Shown piece after piece: positions 8,834-18,374 of a stretch of DNA of 64,000 bases. Position 1 is the first letter of the stretch. Each line of letters opens with the position of its first letter. The translations under genes and the position numbers were made by a program. The notes beneath the pieces were generated by a model. That model did no database searches. It was not told the DNA's origin and saw only the letters and a program-made list of their open reading frames with translations. This stretch comes from Methylocaldum marinum (GTDB lineage: Bacteria; Pseudomonadota; Gammaproteobacteria; Methylococcales; Methylococcaceae). The stretch lies in assembly GCF_003584645.1 (NCBI RefSeq), contig NZ_AP017928.1, positions 3,262,395-3,326,394 on the forward strand, read 5' to 3'.

Positions 8834-11800
8834 ATGCAAGACCATCCCGCCGCCCGGCTCGAAAAATGTGTGTACAAGGCCGTGGCGGAAGTGACCGGAC
8901 ACGCGCTCGACGAGCTTTCGCCGGACTTGTTTCTGGAGAGCGATCTCGGCCTGGATTCGATCAAGACCGTGGAGCTGATGAACGCCATCCCGCCACAACT
9001 GCCGGACCACCTGCGGGAAGCCTTCGACGCCCAACTCGGCGCCGGGACGCTATTCCAATTGCAGACCCTGGGCGAGTTGGTCGCGATCATCGCGGCCATG
9101 GGGAGCGGCGAAGCGCCCCTTCCAGCCGCGGAGGCCGATCCGCTCGCCGCGGCGCACCGTACTCCCGTTCTCGACGTCGCAGGTCGGCAAGCCTTTGCCG
9201 ACGAACCCGCCGGCTCGTCGGCTTCCTCCCGCCGCTCCGACGCGGGCGAGAAATCCGGGCTGGCGCGCAACATCCGCGAAACGGTCGCCGGCATTACCGG
9301 CCACGATCCGTCCGAACTCACCGCCGATATGTTCCTGGAGAGCGATCTGGGGCTGGATTCGATCAAGACCGTGGAGCTCATGAACGCCCTGGCTTCGGCC
9401 TTGCCGGCGGAGCTGCAGGACGATTTCGGCGCCAAGCTCGCGTCGGGCGCGCTGTTCAACATTCAGACCCTGGGCGAGCTGGAGGCTCTGATCCGAGGCG
9501 AGGAACCGGGCGCCCCGGCTCCGGCAGCCCTTGAATGCGCCTCCCCGTGCGCCAAGAGCGCGGCTCCGGCCTTGCCGGCCGATCAGCCGCCGGCCGTGGA
9601 ACCGGTGGCGCGGCCGATGGATATTCTGTTCTCCCAGTATCCCTTCCTGGTCTCCCACTGGGCGGTCTGCACCTGCAGTCTCAGCTCCCGCATCCGCCTG
9701 CAAGGTCCGTTCGACGCGGAGTTGGCGCGGCGCGCCTGGAATGCCCTGCTGGAGCGTCACCCGATGCTCAGGGCGCGTTTCGTCATTCCGCCCGGATGTC
9801 AGAGCCTCAAGGAATACCGGCTCGAAGTCCTGGACGGGGTGACCGCACCGGCGGTCGACGTGACCGATTTGCGCCATCTCGACGCTCCCGCCCGGGATGC
9901 CTTTCTGAACGACGAAACCCATCGTCTGTTGGACAAGGAATGGCACCTGGATCAATGGCCGGTGCATCAGTTCGCCGCCTATCGCTTGGCGGACGATCTC
10001 CACGAAGTGGTGTTCTCGAACCATCACGTGTTCTCGGACGGTCTCGGCAATCAGCTGGTCATGCGCGAATTCGTCACCTTGTACGCTGCCGCCGCGACCG
10101 GCCGGCCCGCGCCGCTGCCGCCCTCAACCGCGCTGGAGCGTTACCGGGAAACCGTGCAACGCATCAATGGCTGGCAGGACCCCGAGGCGGAAAAGGCCCT
10201 GGAAGCGTTTCTCCGCGCCCAGGGCAAGGACCGCTTTTTCTGGAGTCCGGAGAAGAAAGGACTGCCGAAAAATACACGGGCCGCCAATCGGACCCATCAC
10301 TTCTGCGCGGATCCCGAGACCACGGCGGCATTGCTGCGGTCGGCCGGCAAATGGCGGCTGCCGGTAAACACCCTGCTGGCGGCCGCCTACCTGCGCGCGC
10401 TGGGGTCCCTCGATCCGGCGCTGACACAGGTCATTCTGAACATTCCCACCAGCGGACGCGTTTACCCCGGCACCGACGCCGGACACATGGTGGGCTGCTT
10501 TGCCCAGAACCTGGCCTTGACGCTGACTCTGCCGGGCGAGCACGAAGCGCTGGAGAATTACCTGCCGCAACTGCACGAGCGTATCGAGAGCGCCATCGCG
10601 GCCGGTTATGACCGGGCGCAAACCCGCCAGGCCGCCGTGGCGGTGGTCGATCAGCTCCGCCTGCAGGACGGCCGCGTCGGCGAACCGCTGGCGACCCTGA
10701 TCCGCTCCACGATCAAGTCGAACCTGTATCTGCCCTATATCGGCCAGACCCGCATCGAGGAATCCTACGGCCCGCTGCGGGTGGTCGAATATCACGCCGC
10801 GACCTCGACCAATCCCGGGACCCTCGACGTCCTGGTGGAAGTCTTCCATGGCCGCTTCAACATGACCGCCAACTACGACGCGGACTATTTCACACCCGCG
10901 CTCGTGGCTGCCATCGCCGAGGAATTCGTCCGCCGGATCGGCGATGTTGCCCGCGCCGGCGAACGGCTCTCCGCGCCTCCGCCGGCTCCGCTCGCCGCGG
11001 TGGACGAGTCCCTGGCCGCCCGCTTGCTGCGCGTGACCGGGGAAGTCGCGCACCGCGCCGTGGGGCCGGAAGCCCTGGACTACGATCTGGAATCGGAGCT
11101 CGGCCTGGACTCGCTGGAACGGATTCGCATCGTCGGCCGTCTGCAGCAGCAGATGGGGCCGGTGGACACCCGCGCTCTGCTGGGCTGCCGGCGACTGCGG
11201 GAAATGGCCACCCTGTTGCAGGGAGCGGCGGGTAAAACCGAGGCCGGCGAAACAAACGCGATGGCTCGACCGGTCCCTCCGCCGACCCTCCGTCCCATGA
11301 ACGAAGAACTTCCGCCCATCCCCTATCTGCACGTGCAGGCGCAATGCCGCCGCACACCCGAAGCCCTGGCGGTACAGGCGGAACATGAGGAACTCTCCTA
11401 TGGCCGGCTGCATACCGAATCGAACCGGCTGGCACATTTTCTCAGAGCCCGCGGGGTGCGTCCCGGCATCGTGGTGGGATTGCTGCTGACCCGGTCGTCC
11501 AATTTCGCGACGGCGGTGATGGGGGTGCTCAAGGCCGGCGGCGCCTACGTTCCGATCGACCCCGCCTATCCCCCGGCGCGCATCGAATACATCGTGGCGC
11601 ACGCCCGCATCGACACCATCCTCACCGAGGAATCCGTCCTGGAAACCATGGGCGGCGCGGTAACCGCCGCCCTGCCGGCGCGCACCTTCCTGCTCATGGA
11701 CTGCGACTACGCCGGCCTGCATCGTGCCGATTCCCGTTGCGGCGACCATCGCGACTGGCTGGGACGCGCGGTCTGGGCGAGCTATCCGGAGCACGAGCCG

Positions 11801-14800
11801 GAATGCCTGAACGGGCCGGACGATCTCATGGTGGTGCTCTACACCTCGGGTTCGACCGGGACGCCCAAGGGCGTCGCCCTCGCCCATCGCGGCTACATGA
11901 ACCGCCTGGTCTGGCATCAGAAACTGTTTCAGCTCGAGCCGGGCGAGCGCGTCGCCCAAAGAACCTCGATTTGTTTCGACATCTCGGTCTGGGAGCTCTT
12001 CTGGCCTCTCATGTACGGCGGCGTGGTCTGCCCGGTCGGCGCGGACGTGCTGCGCGATCCCTGGCGGCTGGCGGACTGGATCGAGACCCGGCGGATCGCC
12101 GCAATGCACTTCGTGCCTTCCCTGTTCGGCGAGTTCCTGATCGCCATGGACAACAAATCGCCCCGCTGCGAGCACTTGCGGTGGCTGATTTTCAGCGGCG
12201 AGGCGCTGCCCGTGGCCCATGTGCAGCGCTGGTTCGACCGCTGCGGCGAACGGGTCGGCCTCGCCAATCTGTACGGTCCCACCGAGGCCTCGATCGACGT
12301 GACCGCCCATCTGATACGCTCGCGGCCGCCGGAAGGGACGCTGCGTATCCCGATCGGACCGGCCATGCCCGGGGTATACCTGCGAATCCTGGATGAAAGC
12401 ATGAAACCCGCGCCGGAGGGCGCCGTGGGTGAGCTCTGGATCGGCGGGACGCAGTTGGCGCAGGGTTATCTCCACGATCCCGAGCGGACCCGCGAGAGTT
12501 TCAGGATCAATCCTTTCTCCGACATACCCGGCCGCTGGCTATATCGCACCGGCGACCTGGTGCAGCGCTTGCCGAACGGCAGCTACGACTTCCACGGACG
12601 GGTCGACGGCCAGATCAAGATCCGCGGCTTCCGGGTGGAACTCGGCGAGATCGAAGCCGCTCTCGGCGTCCTGCCGGGTATTCGGGAAGCCGCCGCTCTC
12701 GCCATCGACACGCCGAATGGGCACAAGCGCCTGGTGGCCTGGCTGGTCGGACGCGAATTCCCCCTGAAGGACCTGCGCGCCGCCCTGGCGAAACAACTGC
12801 CGGAGTACATGCTGCCCCACGAGGTCCGTCAGGCCGATGCGCTGCCCAAGAATCATAACGGCAAACTCGACCGCAAGTCGCTCAAAGAGTGGACCGAAAC
12901 CGGCAAGGCGCCCCCCTTGAAGGCGGTTTCCGGCACGCCGGAGATCCAGCTGCCGAGCGCCGATCCTAGCGCCGGCTTGCCCCTGGGGCCGGCGCAATCC
13001 TGGATCACCCGCTTCTTCCAGCCGCCTTACCAATGGGCCGGCTACACCCGCTTCCGCTATTTGCAGCCGCTGGACGTCGACGTTTTCCGCAAGGCCATAG
13101 ACGCGCTCGCTCGGCGCCATCCGGTGCTGCGCTCCCTGTTCTACCAGGAGCACGGCGAATGGCGGCAAACCGTGGCCCCGCCCGAGTCCGAATTCAGCCT
13201 GGATTTTTATGACGGCGCCCACCTCACGGCCGAACAGCGCAGCGTGGAAATTCGGCGGCTGGTAAGGGAAATCACGGATGAACTGCGCATCGACCGGTTC
13301 CCCTTGTGGCGGGTGCTGGTCATCAAGGAGCGCGACGACGCCCACGACCTGACCATAGTGGGTCACCACATGATCAGCGACCTGGTCAGCAACAGCATTC
13401 TGTTCCGGGAGCTCTGGCAGATTTACGGACAGTTGCTGGTCGATCGGGCGCCGGAGCTTGCGCCTCCCCCGCCCTCGTATTTCGATTTCGTGCAATGGCT
13501 GGCCCAGCCGGAGCAGCAGGAAGCGCAGCGCCGTTACGCGGACTACTGGCGCGCCTGTTTCCCGAGCCGGGAATATGCCTTCCGGGTGCCGCTCGACCAT
13601 CATCTCGGCGCGAACGACGAGGCCTCTTCCGCCAGCGAGCGTTTCGTACTCGGCCATTCCGGCTTTCATGCGCTCAACGAGGCGCGCAAGCATCTCCAGG
13701 GCCAGCTCTACCATCTCCTGCTGGCGGCGGCCTACCGGCTGATGGCCGAATGGAGCGGCCAATCCCGGGTGGTCCTGAGCCACCGCTCGCACGGACGCGA
13801 TCCGGGCAATGGCCTGACCTTGTACGACAGCGTGGGCAATTACGCCGTGAATTTCCCGCTCGCCGTGGAACTGGACACCGGAGAAAGCTGGCGCGAACTG
13901 ATCGGCCGAATCGCCCGCGGCCTTGCCGAAGCGCCGTTGAACGGGATCAGCTTCGACGTGGTGGGCCGCCAATTGCCCGCGCACATCTACCCGGACAACA
14001 ATCTGACCCCGGTACGCATCAATTATTTGGGAAATCGCAGCTTACCGAAGTCCAACATCTTCGAGTTCATCGATACCGATTGGGATCAACGCTACTCGCC
14101 CCCGAGCCAGCAGCGCATATCCCTGATCGAGATTTTCCTTTCCATGGTCGAAGGCGAACTCCGGGTCGAGCTCAATTATTCCCGGAATTTTTTCAAGGCC
14201 GAGACCATCGAGCGTCTCGGCCGGCGCTACCTGGAACTGCTGAACGAGCTGAGTGCAACGCCGAACTCGCCGACCGCGCTCCGCCTGGTGAGCCCGCCGG
14301 CGGTGCCGGCGAGCGAAGCTCCGGCCCTGATACCGCTGAAAACGCCCCGGCTGCAGGAAATCCCCCTGTCGGCGCGCTCCGCCGGCCGCGCCGTCAAAGC
14401 GGCGCTGGTTACCGGCGCGAGCCGCGGCATCGGCCGGGCGATCGCCCGAAAACTCGCCGGCCAGGGCATTGCCGTGGCGCTTTCCGCCCGCGACCCGGCC
14501 GGGCTCGAGGCCGTGGCCCGGGAAATCGCCGACAGCGGCGGCACCGCCCTGGTCGTTCCGGCGGATGTGCGCAAGCTCGATGAGGTGCAACACCTGGTGG
14601 GCAAAGTCCTTTGCCGCTTCGGCCGCCTGGACGTACTGGTCAACAATGCCGGAATCACCGGCATGTCGGCCTTGGCGAGCTCCTCGCCGGAAGAATGGAA
14701 ACGCATCGTCGAAGTCAATCTGTTCGGCGCCTATCATCTGTGCCGCAGCGTGGTGCCGCACATGATCGAGCGGCGCAGCGGGAAAATCGTGAACCTGGGT

Positions 14801-15175
14801 TCCGATTCCAGCCATATCGGCTATCCGCTGTTCAGCGCCTACGCCGCCTCCAAGCACGCGGTGCTGGGCCTGACCAAGTCGCTGAGCGAGGAACTGAAGC
14901 CGCACGATGTCCAGGTCAACGCGGTCTGCCCGGCGTTCGTCGACACCGACATGACCCCGCCCGGCTACCGCGCGCGATCCATTCCGGTCGACGCGGTCGC
15001 GGACGCGGTGGCCTTCCTGGCGTCGGCGGAGGCCGACTGGATCACCGGCCAGCATCTCTGCATCTACGGCCGCCAGGACATGTACTGGTTCGGCTCGGAA
15101 AAAATGGCGGCCGTCGAGACGCGATCGGGAGTCCGCCAATCGGAGGGCGCGAGCACGGAGCGGCGGCATGCCTAA
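8834..15175 (+). CDS. Hybrid carrier/NRPS megasynthase (ACP-ACP-C-ACP-A-C-SDR)
   Basis: A 2,113-residue protein starting at ATG 8834, with GAGG at 8821-8824; a GTG at 8819 is less likely. Domains: two near-identical ACPs (LGLDSIKTVELM, Ser 42 and Ser 176); a condensation-like domain with HHVFSDG (about 397-403); a third carrier (LGLDSLERIR, Ser 760); an adenylation domain (YTSGSTGTPKG at about 1000, YGPTEAS); a second C domain (HHMISDL, about 1511); and a C-terminal short-chain reductase (TGASRGIG at about 1858, later YAASK). Aligning the A-domain pocket by eye to GrsA gives D-I-W-H-I-S-L-I-D, close to the serine code. No carrier follows the A domain, so the order is C-T-A rather than C-A-T, and no thioesterase is present. 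Its stop overlaps the next start by 8 nt. Confidence 0.93.
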   Translation: MQDHPAARLEKCVYKAVAEVTGHALDELSPDLFLESDLGLDSIKTVELMNAIPPQLPDHLREAFDAQLGAGTLFQLQTLGELVAIIAAMGSGEAPLPAAEADPLAAAHRTPVLDVAGRQAFADEPAGSSASSRRSDAGEKSGLARNIRETVAGITGHDPSELTADMFLESDLGLDSIKTVELMNALASALPAELQDDFGAKLASGALFNIQTLGELEALIRGEEPGAPAPAALECASPCAKSAAPALPADQPPAVEPVARPMDILFSQYPFLVSHWAVCTCSLSSRIRLQGPFDAELARRAWNALLERHPMLRARFVIPPGCQSLKEYRLEVLDGVTAPAVDVTDLRHLDAPARDAFLNDETHRLLDKEWHLDQWPVHQFAAYRLADDLHEVVFSNHHVFSDGLGNQLVMREFVTLYAAAATGRPAPLPPSTALERYRETVQRINGWQDPEAEKALEAFLRAQGKDRFFWSPEKKGLPKNTRAANRTHHFCADPETTAALLRSAGKWRLPVNTLLAAAYLRALGSLDPALTQVILNIPTSGRVYPGTDAGHMVGCFAQNLALTLTLPGEHEALENYLPQLHERIESAIAAGYDRAQTRQAAVAVVDQLRLQDGRVGEPLATLIRSTIKSNLYLPYIGQTRIEESYGPLRVVEYHAATSTNPGTLDVLVEVFHGRFNMTANYDADYFTPALVAAIAEEFVRRIGDVARAGERLSAPPPAPLAAVDESLAARLLRVTGEVAHRAVGPEALDYDLESELGLDSLERIRIVGRLQQQMGPVDTRALLGCRRLREMATLLQGAAGKTEAGETNAMARPVPPPTLRPMNEELPPIPYLHVQAQCRRTPEALAVQAEHEELSYGRLHTESNRLAHFLRARGVRPGIVVGLLLTRSSNFATAVMGVLKAGGAYVPIDPAYPPARIEYIVAHARIDTILTEESVLETMGGAVTAALPARTFLLMDCDYAGLHRADSRCGDHRDWLGRAVWASYPEHEPECLNGPDDLMVVLYTSGSTGTPKGVALAHRGYMNRLVWHQKLFQLEPGERVAQRTSICFDISVWELFWPLMYGGVVCPVGADVLRDPWRLADWIETRRIAAMHFVPSLFGEFLIAMDNKSPRCEHLRWLIFSGEALPVAHVQRWFDRCGERVGLANLYGPTEASIDVTAHLIRSRPPEGTLRIPIGPAMPGVYLRILDESMKPAPEGAVGELWIGGTQLAQGYLHDPERTRESFRINPFSDIPGRWLYRTGDLVQRLPNGSYDFHGRVDGQIKIRGFRVELGEIEAALGVLPGIREAAALAIDTPNGHKRLVAWLVGREFPLKDLRAALAKQLPEYMLPHEVRQADALPKNHNGKLDRKSLKEWTETGKAPPLKAVSGTPEIQLPSADPSAGLPLGPAQSWITRFFQPPYQWAGYTRFRYLQPLDVDVFRKAIDALARRHPVLRSLFYQEHGEWRQTVAPPESEFSLDFYDGAHLTAEQRSVEIRRLVREITDELRIDRFPLWRVLVIKERDDAHDLTIVGHHMISDLVSNSILFRELWQIYGQLLVDRAPELAPPPPSYFDFVQWLAQPEQQEAQRRYADYWRACFPSREYAFRVPLDHHLGANDEASSASERFVLGHSGFHALNEARKHLQGQLYHLLLAAAYRLMAEWSGQSRVVLSHRSHGRDPGNGLTLYDSVGNYAVNFPLAVELDTGESWRELIGRIARGLAEAPLNGISFDVVGRQLPAHIYPDNNLTPVRINYLGNRSLPKSNIFEFIDTDWDQRYSPPSQQRISLIEIFLSMVEGELRVELNYSRNFFKAETIERLGRRYLELLNELSATPNSPTALRLVSPPAVPASEAPALIPLKTPRLQEIPLSARSAGRAVKAALVTGASRGIGRAIARKLAGQGIAVALSARDPAGLEAVAREIADSGGTALVVPADVRKLDEVQHLVGKVLCRFGRLDVLVNNAGITGMSALASSSPEEWKRIVEVNLFGAYHLCRSVVPHMIERRSGKIVNLGSDSSHIGYPLFSAYAASKHAVLGLTKSLSEELKPHDVQVNAVCPAFVDTDMTPPGYRARSIPVDAVADAVAFLASAEADWITGQHLCIYGRQDMYWFGSEKMAAVETRSGVRQSEGASTERRHA
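9183..9202. repeat. REP-family palindrome inside the megasynthase gene
   Basis: GTCGGCAAGCCTTTGCCGAC is the same imperfect palindrome seen in the intergenic REP copies at 18379, 21876, 40324 and elsewhere. Here it sits in frame in the linker between ACP1 and ACP2 and is read as VGRQAFADEPA. Confidence 0.85.
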
Positions 15176-16427
15176 ATCCGGTCCGCCCACGCCCGAACAT
15201 CCGCTGGCGGGCGTCGCGCTGGGAACGCTGTACGCCCTCGGCGGGTTGCTGGGAATATCGCTCGGAATCCTCAACCCGATCATCGCCATCGTCCTGGAAG
15301 AGCGCGGCGTCGACGGGGTATTGATAGGCGCCAACGCATCGCTGCCGTTTGTCTGCGTGGCCCTGGCCGCCCCCCTGGCCGGCCGTGCTCTGCGGCGGGT
15401 CGGGCTGCGCCGGGTCGTGGCCGTGGGCCTCCTGGCCTACGCGGGTGCGGCCGTGGCCTTTCCCGAGCAAACCGGCATCGGCGCCTGGTTCGGCTTGCGC
15501 GGATTGATGGGCCTGGGTCTGGCCTGTGCGATGATCGGCACTCAAACCGGCCTGTCATGTTTTGCCGGGGAGGAACGCCGGGCGCTGGCCAACGGTATTT
15601 ACGGCTTGTGTTTCGGCATCGGATTGGCCGTGGGCCCGGTCGTGGGTTCATATTTGTACGGGCTCGCCCATCATCTGCCGTTCTCCGCCGCCGCCGTGCT
15701 CCTGGTTCAAGCCGGCGTCCTGGTGGCCATCGGCCTGCCCGGCGCGCGCGCCGAACCGGAACGCGCAAGCGCCCGCCTGCTGCTGCGCGCCGCAATCCCG
15801 GTGCAGGCGGTATTGGCCTACGGCTTTGCGGAAGCCACCCTACTGACGTTGTATCCCGCGGTACTGGTGCGACAGGGTTTCACCGCCATGGCCGTTGCCC
15901 ATCACCTGGCGGCGTTCGTCCTGGGGGGCTTGCTGGGCACTCTGCCGGTCAGCCACCTCGGGGACCGTCTGGGCTACCGCCGTGTGCTGTTCGGTTGCGG
16001 CCTGGCAGGCATCATCGCCCTGGCGGCACTGATGCGGATCGATTCGGTCTGTACCCTTATCGCCGATGTCTGGGCACTCCTGGGGCTGGAATCCAGGCCA
16101 CCCGCCGCGGAGTTCGTCGCCGGCGCGGCGGCCATTGCGACCGGACTGACCCTGGGACCGGTATTCGCCCTGGCTCTCGCGCTGCTCGCCACGCTCCTGT
16201 CCAGAGCCCAACTTCCGGGCGGCACCGCCTTGTTCACCGCGGCCTTCGCCGTCGGCTCGGCCGGCGGCCCCTGGCTGTCGGCGTGGCTCGTGCAGCATGA
16301 GGGTGGCCGGCACCTGTTCACGCCTTCCATGGCCCTGTTCGGGCTGCTGGTGCTGAGCCTGGCGATGAACTGGTTGTGGCGCCGGCTCCGGAGCCTCGCG
16401 GGTGCCTATGCGATCGATGCCGGCTGA
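15168..16427 (+). CDS. MFS family exporter of the biosynthetic cluster
   Basis: A 419-residue, strongly hydrophobic protein with about 12 membrane segments and basic cytoplasmic loops after the second and third helices (GRALRRVGLRRVV), as in major facilitator transporters of the drug-efflux type. The ATG lies 8 nt inside the end of the megasynthase gene, so the two are translationally coupled. Position and class suggest export of the product, or self-protection. The substrate cannot be read from the sequence. Confidence 0.85.
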   Translation: MPKSGPPTPEHPLAGVALGTLYALGGLLGISLGILNPIIAIVLEERGVDGVLIGANASLPFVCVALAAPLAGRALRRVGLRRVVAVGLLAYAGAAVAFPEQTGIGAWFGLRGLMGLGLACAMIGTQTGLSCFAGEERRALANGIYGLCFGIGLAVGPVVGSYLYGLAHHLPFSAAAVLLVQAGVLVAIGLPGARAEPERASARLLLRAAIPVQAVLAYGFAEATLLTLYPAVLVRQGFTAMAVAHHLAAFVLGGLLGTLPVSHLGDRLGYRRVLFGCGLAGIIALAALMRIDSVCTLIADVWALLGLESRPPAAEFVAGAAAIATGLTLGPVFALALALLATLLSRAQLPGGTALFTAAFAVGSAGGPWLSAWLVQHEGGRHLFTPSMALFGLLVLSLAMNWLWRRLRSLAGAYAIDAG

Positions 16428-16548
16428 ATCGATACGGCGGCGGGCCGGCCGGAGCGACGTCCGCGTCTTCTCCGGCCCGCGCTGGCCTACACCCGACTAC
16501 AATTAATGAAACACATGTTCGTCAAGGCCGATGAAAAGGAAATGCAGC

Positions 16549-17706
16549 ATGACCCGCCCCGATCCGATCCTGCAGAGCCGTCGGCGATTTCTGCGCCAAA
16601 CCGGCGCTCTCGCCGCCGGCGCGGTCATCTCTCCGGACTTGTTCAGGGCCGCTCACGCGGCGCAGAGCACTTCGCCGTACCTCGCGTGGGAACAAACTAC
16701 CAAAGGCGACCTGACCGATCTGGAATACGTGGCGCTCTGCGGCACACTGGCCGCCAATGCCCACAACACTCAGCCCTGGGCCTTCAACCTGCTGGGCAAT
16801 CGGATCGTTCTCTACGCCGACCTTGCCCGCCACCTGGGCCGGGCCGATCCCCGCCGCCGGCTCATGCTGATGGGCCTGGGCTGCGCAGCCGAGAACATGG
16901 TCGTGGCGGCGGCGCAGCTCGGTTATGCAGCCACGGTGGCCGACACGGAGGCCGGTGGTTTTCTGGAAAACGGGGGCCGTTGTGCGGCGCTGGAGTTGAC
17001 CCGGCGATCCGATTCGAACAGTCACCCGTGGTTTCCGGCCCTATTCCGCCGCCAGACCACCCGCGCCGAGTTCGGGCCGTTGTCGATCCCCCGCAACGAA
17101 TTCACCGCAAGCCTTGACGTCCATGGCGAAATCCCGGGCGTTCACCTCGCCTGGTATGGCACCGCCTCCGAACATGAAGCCATCGTCCGAATCACCGCCG
17201 ATGCCGCCGCCGAGTTCGTGGCGAACGATGCGGCCTACCGGGATTCGATGGCCTGGTTCCGCCGGTCCAGGCGGGAATGGGAAACCTACCGCGACGGGAT
17301 CTCGATCTTCACCAGCGATGCTCCCTGGCTGGTGAAAGAATGGGTGGAGCTCCTGTCCACCCCCGAGGATCTGGTATCGGCCGAGTTCCGCCAGGGCGAG
17401 ATCGACGTCGTGAAACGCCTGGCCGAAGCGACGCCGCTTTGGAGCTTGGTGTGGAGCGAGCGGGATACCCCGCACGCCTGGTTTCAGGGCGGTCGGCTGA
17501 TGGAGCGGGTTTATCTCGCGGCCGCCGCACAGGGGCTTGCCCTACATCCCCTGGCGTACCCGACCGAATCTCCCGTGGGCTCCGCCGGTTTGGCGAAGTC
17601 GCTCGGCCTTGCTCCGGGGGCGGTGCCTCTGATGCTGCTGCGCGTCGGCCTCGCCCGGCCTTTGGAGCGTTCGGTGCGCCGGCCACTGGAAGCGGTACTT
17701 CGTTGA
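16549..17706 (+). CDS. Tat-exported Acg/nitroreductase-family protein
   Basis: A 385-residue protein from ATG 16549, chosen because AAAAGGA at 16534-16540 lies 8 nt upstream; an in-frame ATG at 16531 has no such signal. The N-terminus has a twin-arginine signal (SRRRFLRQ followed by a short hydrophobic stretch and AHA), so the folded protein is probably exported. The body (AANAHNTQPWAF, then GLGCAAENM and a C-terminal region with LAYPTESP) resembles the Acg-type flavin-binding nitroreductase-like proteins. It lies 121 nt after the exporter gene and 3 nt before a FabZ-like gene. A tailoring oxidoreductase role is possible but unproven. Confidence 0.7.
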   Translation: MTRPDPILQSRRRFLRQTGALAAGAVISPDLFRAAHAAQSTSPYLAWEQTTKGDLTDLEYVALCGTLAANAHNTQPWAFNLLGNRIVLYADLARHLGRADPRRRLMLMGLGCAAENMVVAAAQLGYAATVADTEAGGFLENGGRCAALELTRRSDSNSHPWFPALFRRQTTRAEFGPLSIPRNEFTASLDVHGEIPGVHLAWYGTASEHEAIVRITADAAAEFVANDAAYRDSMAWFRRSRREWETYRDGISIFTSDAPWLVKEWVELLSTPEDLVSAEFRQGEIDVVKRLAEATPLWSLVWSERDTPHAWFQGGRLMERVYLAAAAQGLALHPLAYPTESPVGSAGLAKSLGLAPGAVPLMLLRVGLARPLERSVRRPLEAVLR

Positions 17707-17709
17707 TTC

Positions 17710-18336
17710 ATGCTGACAAAATTAGGCGGTCCCATGCTAGACAAGATTCTTTCGCTCCGGAACTCCCCGATCCATACCCGTTATTTCATCAGTCGTATCC
17801 GGGGATTACTCGACGCCGGACTGGACGCGGCAACGCCGGATCCGGTACGGACACAACACACCCTGTTCCCCACGGCGGGGATCGACGTTGCCTTGCCCAA
17901 AGTCGGGCGCGACATGATCGGCGAAGTGATTCCCCACCGCGGCGAAATGCTGCTGCTGGACTACATCGCCTGGGTCGACGATGATTTCCGCCGCGGTCTG
18001 GCGGTAAAAAAGATCAGGGAGGACGAGTTCTGGGTGGCCGGCCATTTCCCCGGGCATCCCATCATGCCCGGCGCACTCATGCTCGAAGCCAGCGCGCAAC
18101 TGGCCCTGTACTTGTCCAACCGGCGCCTGGCGGAACCGGCGGTCGGACTGTTCGTGCGTATCGAGAATGCCCGCTTCCGAAGCACCGCCGAACCCGGCGA
18201 CGAGTTGCTCATCCTCTGCGAAAACGTCGAACAAGCCCGCAATATCTTTTATTACGACGTGCAAGGACTAATCAAGGACCGCATCGTCTTCGAGAGCCGA
18301 ATCGTCGGCCTGCTGTCGAAAGCCAAGAAGAAATGA
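17710..18336 (+). CDS. FabZ/FabA-like 3-hydroxyacyl-ACP dehydratase (hot-dog fold)
   Basis: A 208-residue protein with the dehydratase signature HFPGHPIMPGALMLEASAQ (residues about 114-132), containing the catalytic His and Glu of the FabZ family, preceded by IPHRGEMLLLDYI. It is longer than FabZ (about 150 aa), with about 70 extra N-terminal residues; a second ATG at 17734 shortens it by 8. It lies 3 nt after the preceding gene and is the last gene of the run. The PKS modules have a KR but no DH, so a free-standing dehydratase acting in trans is a reasonable inference. Confidence 0.8.
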   Translation: MLTKLGGPMLDKILSLRNSPIHTRYFISRIRGLLDAGLDAATPDPVRTQHTLFPTAGIDVALPKVGRDMIGEVIPHRGEMLLLDYIAWVDDDFRRGLAVKKIREDEFWVAGHFPGHPIMPGALMLEASAQLALYLSNRRLAEPAVGLFVRIENARFRSTAEPGDELLILCENVEQARNIFYYDVQGLIKDRIVFESRIVGLLSKAKKK

Positions 18337-18374
18337 ATGGCGCCGTGGGCACGCATCAATCGACTCACGCATTG

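Noticed and set aside
10124-12475. 783-codon open frame on the - strand opposite the C and A domains
   Set aside because: Antisense shadow of the NRPS gene with no recognisable motif.
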